A DNA stretch of 27,568 nt from Candidatus Pacearchaeota archaeon (GTDB taxonomy: Archaea > Nanoarchaeota > Nanoarchaeia > Pacearchaeales > GW2011-AR1), in assembly GCA_002686195.1 (NCBI GenBank), contig NZAS01000180.1:1-27568 (forward strand), given 5' to 3'. The translations under genes were made by a program, and so were the position numbers. The notes beneath the pieces are model-generated. The model did not search any database and was not told the origin of the DNA. It saw nothing but the letters and a program-made list of their open reading frames with translations. This document shows, in pieces, positions 24,658 to 27,568 of this stretch. How positions within the stretch are numbered: the stretch's first letter is position 1; each line of letters opens with the position of its first letter.

Positions 24658-25130
24658 AGTAAGGGTATTGCAGGAACCGCCGGGGGCACAGGCCCGTATA
24701 GAAATAGATGCGTCCAGGTATCTATCGCTGTTGCGATCAGGTTGGTAGCTGTAGCCACGTCGGGAGCAGCTAGGCATAAAACGCTTGCGGGCAGAAATAG
24801 CGCAGTTAGTGGGGCGGGGTTAGGCACCACGACAGGTGTGGCTGGAAGGGCTGCCGGAATAAGCGCAACCCAGTATGCTACTAAGGCCCCATTTAGCGTA
24901 TTGCAGAAGGTTGATGGATCTGGAAAAACTGCGCCAGCATCGAACATGGCTAGCGCCGGAGCGATTACGCTTAGCGCGGTAGCGTCACACAGCGGGGGGT
25001 TGGCAGCGCCAGGCACGGACATCTTGGCGTATGCGCCAAAGGCCTTTGCCCACTCGATGCTGGACAAAGCTGGCGGTGCTGGGGCCATGGCCATAAGCGC
25101 ATCGGCTAGTACTGAGGGAGCTAAGGGCAT
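24654..25130 (-). CDS. Ala/Pro-rich hypothetical protein
   Basis: A 158-residue, strongly hydrophobic, Ala- and Pro-rich protein (MPLAPSVLADAL, PATPVVVPNPAPL, PAVPAIPLL). Its ATG overlaps the stop of the upstream RuvC-like gene as TAATG, with AGAGG upstream, which makes it real rather than a shadow of the opposite strand frame. Its stop overlaps the stop of the rightward gene at 24657. No family is recognised with confidence; the style resembles phage proteins of unknown role found near baseplate genes. Confidence 0.6.
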   Translation of the reverse strand: MPLAPSVLADALMAMAPAPPALSSIEWAKAFGAYAKMSVPGAANPPLCDATALSVIAPALAMFDAGAVFPDPSTFCNTLNGALVAYWVALIPAALPATPVVVPNPAPLTALFLPASVLCLAAPDVATATNLIATAIDTWTHLFLYGPVPPAVPAIPLL

Positions 25131-25702
25131 TAGAGAACCTCTCGGGGCATCTTTATGCCTTTGCTGTGTTTTTTAGGCAGCTCTCCCAGCATCCCCGCAA
25201 CCACTTCTTCCGCTGCGCGCGTTTTGATGGATGCTTTACCCACTAAGAGGTCTTGTGCCAGTTTGGCGGCAAACCAGGCATCTGCCAGGTCGTCGCTTTG
25301 TGTTGAAAACCCCAAAGAAGCCGCTTGGGTGAGCATAGCGCTTTTGTCTGCTTTACCGCTTCCCGTAGCGTATTTTTTCAGGCTTCGGGGCGCCACGATG
25401 GCGTACGGGATTCTTTCTAGGGTCAAAGCCAATTTAAACACACCATAAACTTCGCCCAGCGTAAAAGGTTTGTTTGTGGACCTGTAGGAAGGGCCTTCCA
25501 TCACTGCTAACGCTGGAGAGTACTTTATGAGTTCCGCGGAGAATGCATTATAAATGTGGGAAAGCCGCTGCCTAGGGGGTATCTTTATTGTGTTCAATAA
25601 TAGCTTTTCGCTGTGCCCGCTAGGATATAAGATAACTATCCCGGAGCAGCGAGCGCTGGCGTCGATTCCAAGGACTAGTTTTTTACCTGAAGAATTGTTC
25701 AT
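25130..25702 (-). CDS. RuvC-like Holliday junction resolvase
   Basis: A 190-residue protein with the RuvC/RNase H-fold acidic residues in order: Asp14 in LGIDASARCSG, Glu69 in AVMEGPSY, and Asp137, Asp138 and Asp141 in QSDDLADAWF, with the intervening basic segment YATGSGKADKSAML typical of RuvC-type nucleases. Such phage enzymes cut four-way DNA junctions so that replicated concatemers can be packaged. The ATG at 25702 has no clear ribosome site and lies 12 bases from the start of the rightward gene at 25715. It sits on the strand opposite the tail genes. Confidence 0.85.
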   Translation of the reverse strand: MNNSSGKKLVLGIDASARCSGIVILYPSGHSEKLLLNTIKIPPRQRLSHIYNAFSAELIKYSPALAVMEGPSYRSTNKPFTLGEVYGVFKLALTLERIPYAIVAPRSLKKYATGSGKADKSAMLTQAASLGFSTQSDDLADAWFAAKLAQDLLVGKASIKTRAAEEVVAGMLGELPKKHSKGIKMPREVL

Positions 25703-25714
25703 GACGAGGTTTTG

Positions 25715-26086
25715 ATGGCTACGGCTACCCTACAACAAACGTGCACCAACCAAGCTGCAGGTGCCTCACGAATTGTCGCTACTATAACAGCTGCTGCCAA
25801 TATATCGGACAAACTATTTGTTTTTAGAGTGGCCGATGTTGCTGACAATGATACGTATGATCGGGTGGCTACGCCGTTTGACGTAGATACGTGGCCCGAG
25901 GCTCGGGATGCTAACCAGGCGTTTTACAGGCTGGCTACTGTGACGTTTGATTTTGATAACGTAACCGCGGCCATAAAGGGCAAAGCGGCGTTAGTGACAA
26001 GGATCACGCAAGCCGTTAAGGAATACGCCGATGCGCAGGACACCTTTGTGGAAGTTTTGACTTCAGAAATAGACTCTGACGACTGA
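25715..26086 (+). CDS. Hypothetical protein, probable virion component
   Basis: A 123-residue protein from the ATG at 25715 (the frame also has a TTG at 25712), with GACGAGG upstream. Mixed strand and helix (VATITAAANISDKLFVFRVADVADNDTYDRVATPFD), ending in an acidic tail. It begins a second rightward gene group after the reversed cassette and overlaps the next gene by one base (TGATG). Family not recognised; adjacency to Ig-like and fibre-like genes suggests a tail or fibre accessory. Confidence 0.55.
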   Translation: MATATLQQTCTNQAAGASRIVATITAAANISDKLFVFRVADVADNDTYDRVATPFDVDTWPEARDANQAFYRLATVTFDFDNVTAAIKGKAALVTRITQAVKEYADAQDTFVEVLTSEIDSDD

Positions 26087-26904
26087 TGCCCTCGATCACC
26101 CTAAAACGTAGTTTAGATACTATTGTTTCGTATGGAGTCCCTAAGTGGCAATTAGAGGTGGAGGTAGTGACCTCCGTAAACGCCGAGAAGAACATATTCA
26201 TATTAGAGGGCGCTAAGGGTGTGGGGGTCAATGGGGTTTGGAATTGGAAATTCCTACGGGTGGCTATAACAAAGGCCGATTACGCTGACATACCCGTGTT
26301 CACCAACGCAGCTTTGGCTAGCATGTCCGTTTCGGCTGCGACTTATACCCTGTTTCGAACTAGCACCCTAGACCACGAGTACCTACACGACCTCGGTGCG
26401 GGTCTTCAGTCGTTTTCCACAGGCTACGATGTTACTGGGGGCGGGGCGGGCATATTTGCTAGCTATTTAGAGGCTAAGCAGTGCTATGACTCTATAACCT
26501 TAGCGGCTAATTCCCTATTGATACCCGCTGACGTAGATACCTCTGATGCGCTTACCGTAGGCGTATATGGGGCCGTTCCGGAGCGCGTGAGTGGGGTTAA
26601 GTATTCGTCGTACCCCACGGACACAATACGTTTCCGAGGTCTTGGCGGAAGTGGCGATTATGCGTTTGCGGTTGCATCCGCCAATGCGGATCCGCTGTTG
26701 CCGGAAACCACCGTAGATAGTAGTACTGGAAAACTGTTTGTAGGCGCCCCCGCTGTTCCGCATACCGTAGCCCCGGGGGGCAATTTAGCGGGCACACTTC
26801 GAGTAACGGTCACCGACAGCGTGGGCGGGACTGCCACGCAGGATGTTCCGGTGTATTTGCCCACAGCGATAACGGATCTAACTGAGGTTTTGAACTATGA
26901 GTGA
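26086..26904 (+). CDS. Structural protein with C-terminal Ig/cadherin-like domain
   Basis: A 272-residue protein. The N-terminal half is beta-rich with a hydrophobic core; residues about 185-265 (DTIRFRGLGGSGDYAFAVAS, SSTGKLFVGAPAVPHTV, GTLRVTVTDSVGGTATQDV) match the repeat style of putative Ig/cadherin-like domains common on phage and bacterial surface proteins. Start overlaps the previous stop. Probably displayed on the virion, binding carbohydrate or protein. It overlaps the next gene by 8 bases. Confidence 0.6.
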   Translation: MPSITLKRSLDTIVSYGVPKWQLEVEVVTSVNAEKNIFILEGAKGVGVNGVWNWKFLRVAITKADYADIPVFTNAALASMSVSAATYTLFRTSTLDHEYLHDLGAGLQSFSTGYDVTGGGAGIFASYLEAKQCYDSITLAANSLLIPADVDTSDALTVGVYGAVPERVSGVKYSSYPTDTIRFRGLGGSGDYAFAVASANADPLLPETTVDSSTGKLFVGAPAVPHTVAPGGNLAGTLRVTVTDSVGGTATQDVPVYLPTAITDLTEVLNYE

Positions 26905-27568
26905 CATCACTCTCACTCAGCGCCGATATTCCGAGATAGTTAGCGGATCTCCGAAGTATTACATAGAGCTCGTTGCGGTTAATGGCGCCGAAAATACCTG
27001 GACACATAGTCCTCCCATTTCGCCACAGTTATTTGTCATGACGGCTGTCACGACGGGAGTGGCTGATGACATATTTGCGCGCGTAGCTACTTTGGCTGAC
27101 CTAGACCTGGTTACGTACTTGCGCGAAGTTGCAGTGAGCAATACTCCCGCGGAGTATCGCACGTCGGTCATAACGCTAAGTTTTGACGATTTGGACACCG
27201 CTATAGCGGCGATCCCCGTAGTGAATTCTCGCGTGGATTCCCTGGTAACTATCTGGAACAAGGCTCGGACCGACTTTATCCACGCAGGCAAGGCGTACGC
27301 GCTTCCTACAGGCGTTGCAGACTCTTCTGTAGAGGGTGCTGCCATAACGGCGTATACCGATGCTAGAGACGCGCGTGTGCTTGCAGAATCGGACCAGACA
27401 GCGTCTGCCACTGCGTATACCGCTGCCCTAACCTCCACAGCTAGCACGTTGGAGCTCAAGGACGCCTACTGCCTGTTCAAAGACGATTTAACCGCTATTA
27501 GTGGTCTTGGGGGTCTGGCGCAGACGGCGTTGGTCAACGCTACGTCAGCTTTGGATACCGCAGCTACA
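26897..27568 (+). CDS. Partial virion protein, open at the window end
   Basis: A frame from the ATG at 26897, with TGAGG upstream, stays open for 224 codons to the window edge. The N-terminus (MSDITLTQRRYSEIVSGSPK, YYIELVAVNGAEN) resembles its neighbours in style; the later part is Ala/Thr-rich and helical (AITAYTDARDARVLAESDQT, SATAYTAALTSTAST), as in fibre stalks. The C-terminus is missing, so the family cannot be judged. Confidence 0.6.
   Translation, partial: MSDITLTQRRYSEIVSGSPKYYIELVAVNGAENTWTHSPPISPQLFVMTAVTTGVADDIFARVATLADLDLVTYLREVAVSNTPAEYRTSVITLSFDDLDTAIAAIPVVNSRVDSLVTIWNKARTDFIHAGKAYALPTGVADSSVEGAAITAYTDARDARVLAESDQTASATAYTAALTSTASTLELKDAYCLFKDDLTAISGLGGLAQTALVNATSALDTAAT

Noticed and set aside
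24742..25176. 144-codon rightward frame opposite the Ala/Pro-rich gene
   Set aside because: The leftward frame has a coupled TAATG start and a ribosome site; the rightward frame has neither.
1..27568. CRISPR array, insertion sequence or transposase
   Set aside because: No regularly spaced repeats and no transposase or terminal repeats with target duplication were seen.

Overview
The window looks like part of the structural region of a tailed, contractile-tail (myovirus-type) bacteriophage genome. The supporting evidence is one long rightward block of tightly packed genes (about 5.06-24.66 kb) in the canonical order: tail assembly chaperone pair with a frameshift signal, tape measure, tube/baseplate junction, gp27-like hub, gp25/GPW-like wedge, baseplate J, large wedge protein, tail fibre proteins, then two membrane-anchored coiled-coil proteins that look like spanins. 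The spanin-like pair and the Shine-Dalgarno sites point to a Gram-negative bacterial host, but the species cannot be named from this sequence alone. Sequence outside the tail block is accessory.

Layout. 1-1554: leftward cluster of very small genes (two membrane proteins, a KOW/SH3-like small protein, basic peptides), bounded by a terminator at 51-73 and by two copies of a 46-base element (1-46 and 1509-1554) that probably acts as a phage promoter; an 80-base inverted repeat lies inside it. 1846-3672: a rightward 608-residue multidomain protein joining a P-loop NTPase, a GNAT acetyltransferase, a small helical domain, a probable BECR-type nuclease-like segment and a LigD-type 3'-phosphoesterase. 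3654-3735: leftward tRNA-Leu(UAA), overlapping the end of that gene antisense. 3736-4049: no gene, several hairpins. 4050-4471: two small leftward genes. 4472-5062: about 590 bases without a gene, dense in nested stems with a possible pseudoknot; this is a candidate structured RNA. 5063-24657: the tail/baseplate/fibre operon, mostly with stop/start overlaps, including an unexpected sigma-70-like gene at 15128-15826. 24654-25702: a two-gene leftward cassette (RuvC-like nuclease plus an Ala/Pro-rich protein) inserted with no intergenic space. 25715-27568: rightward genes again (unknown, Ig-like, and an open-ended gene running off the window).

How it works together. The chaperones (0-frame and -1 fusion product) would escort the 1227-residue tape measure, which sets tail length (about 180 nm at 0.15 nm per residue). 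The hub, gp25-like, J and wedge proteins build the baseplate to which the fibres attach. The sigma-like protein could redirect host RNA polymerase, or be a virion component, since it is translated between hub and wedge genes. The RuvC-like nuclease would resolve branched DNA before packaging. The accessory left arm carries RNA and nucleotide/nucleic-acid functions plus small membrane proteins.

The points most worth pursuing are the frameshift signal at 5725-5798, the structured RNA candidate at 4549-4950, the five-part fusion protein, and the paired 46-base elements.
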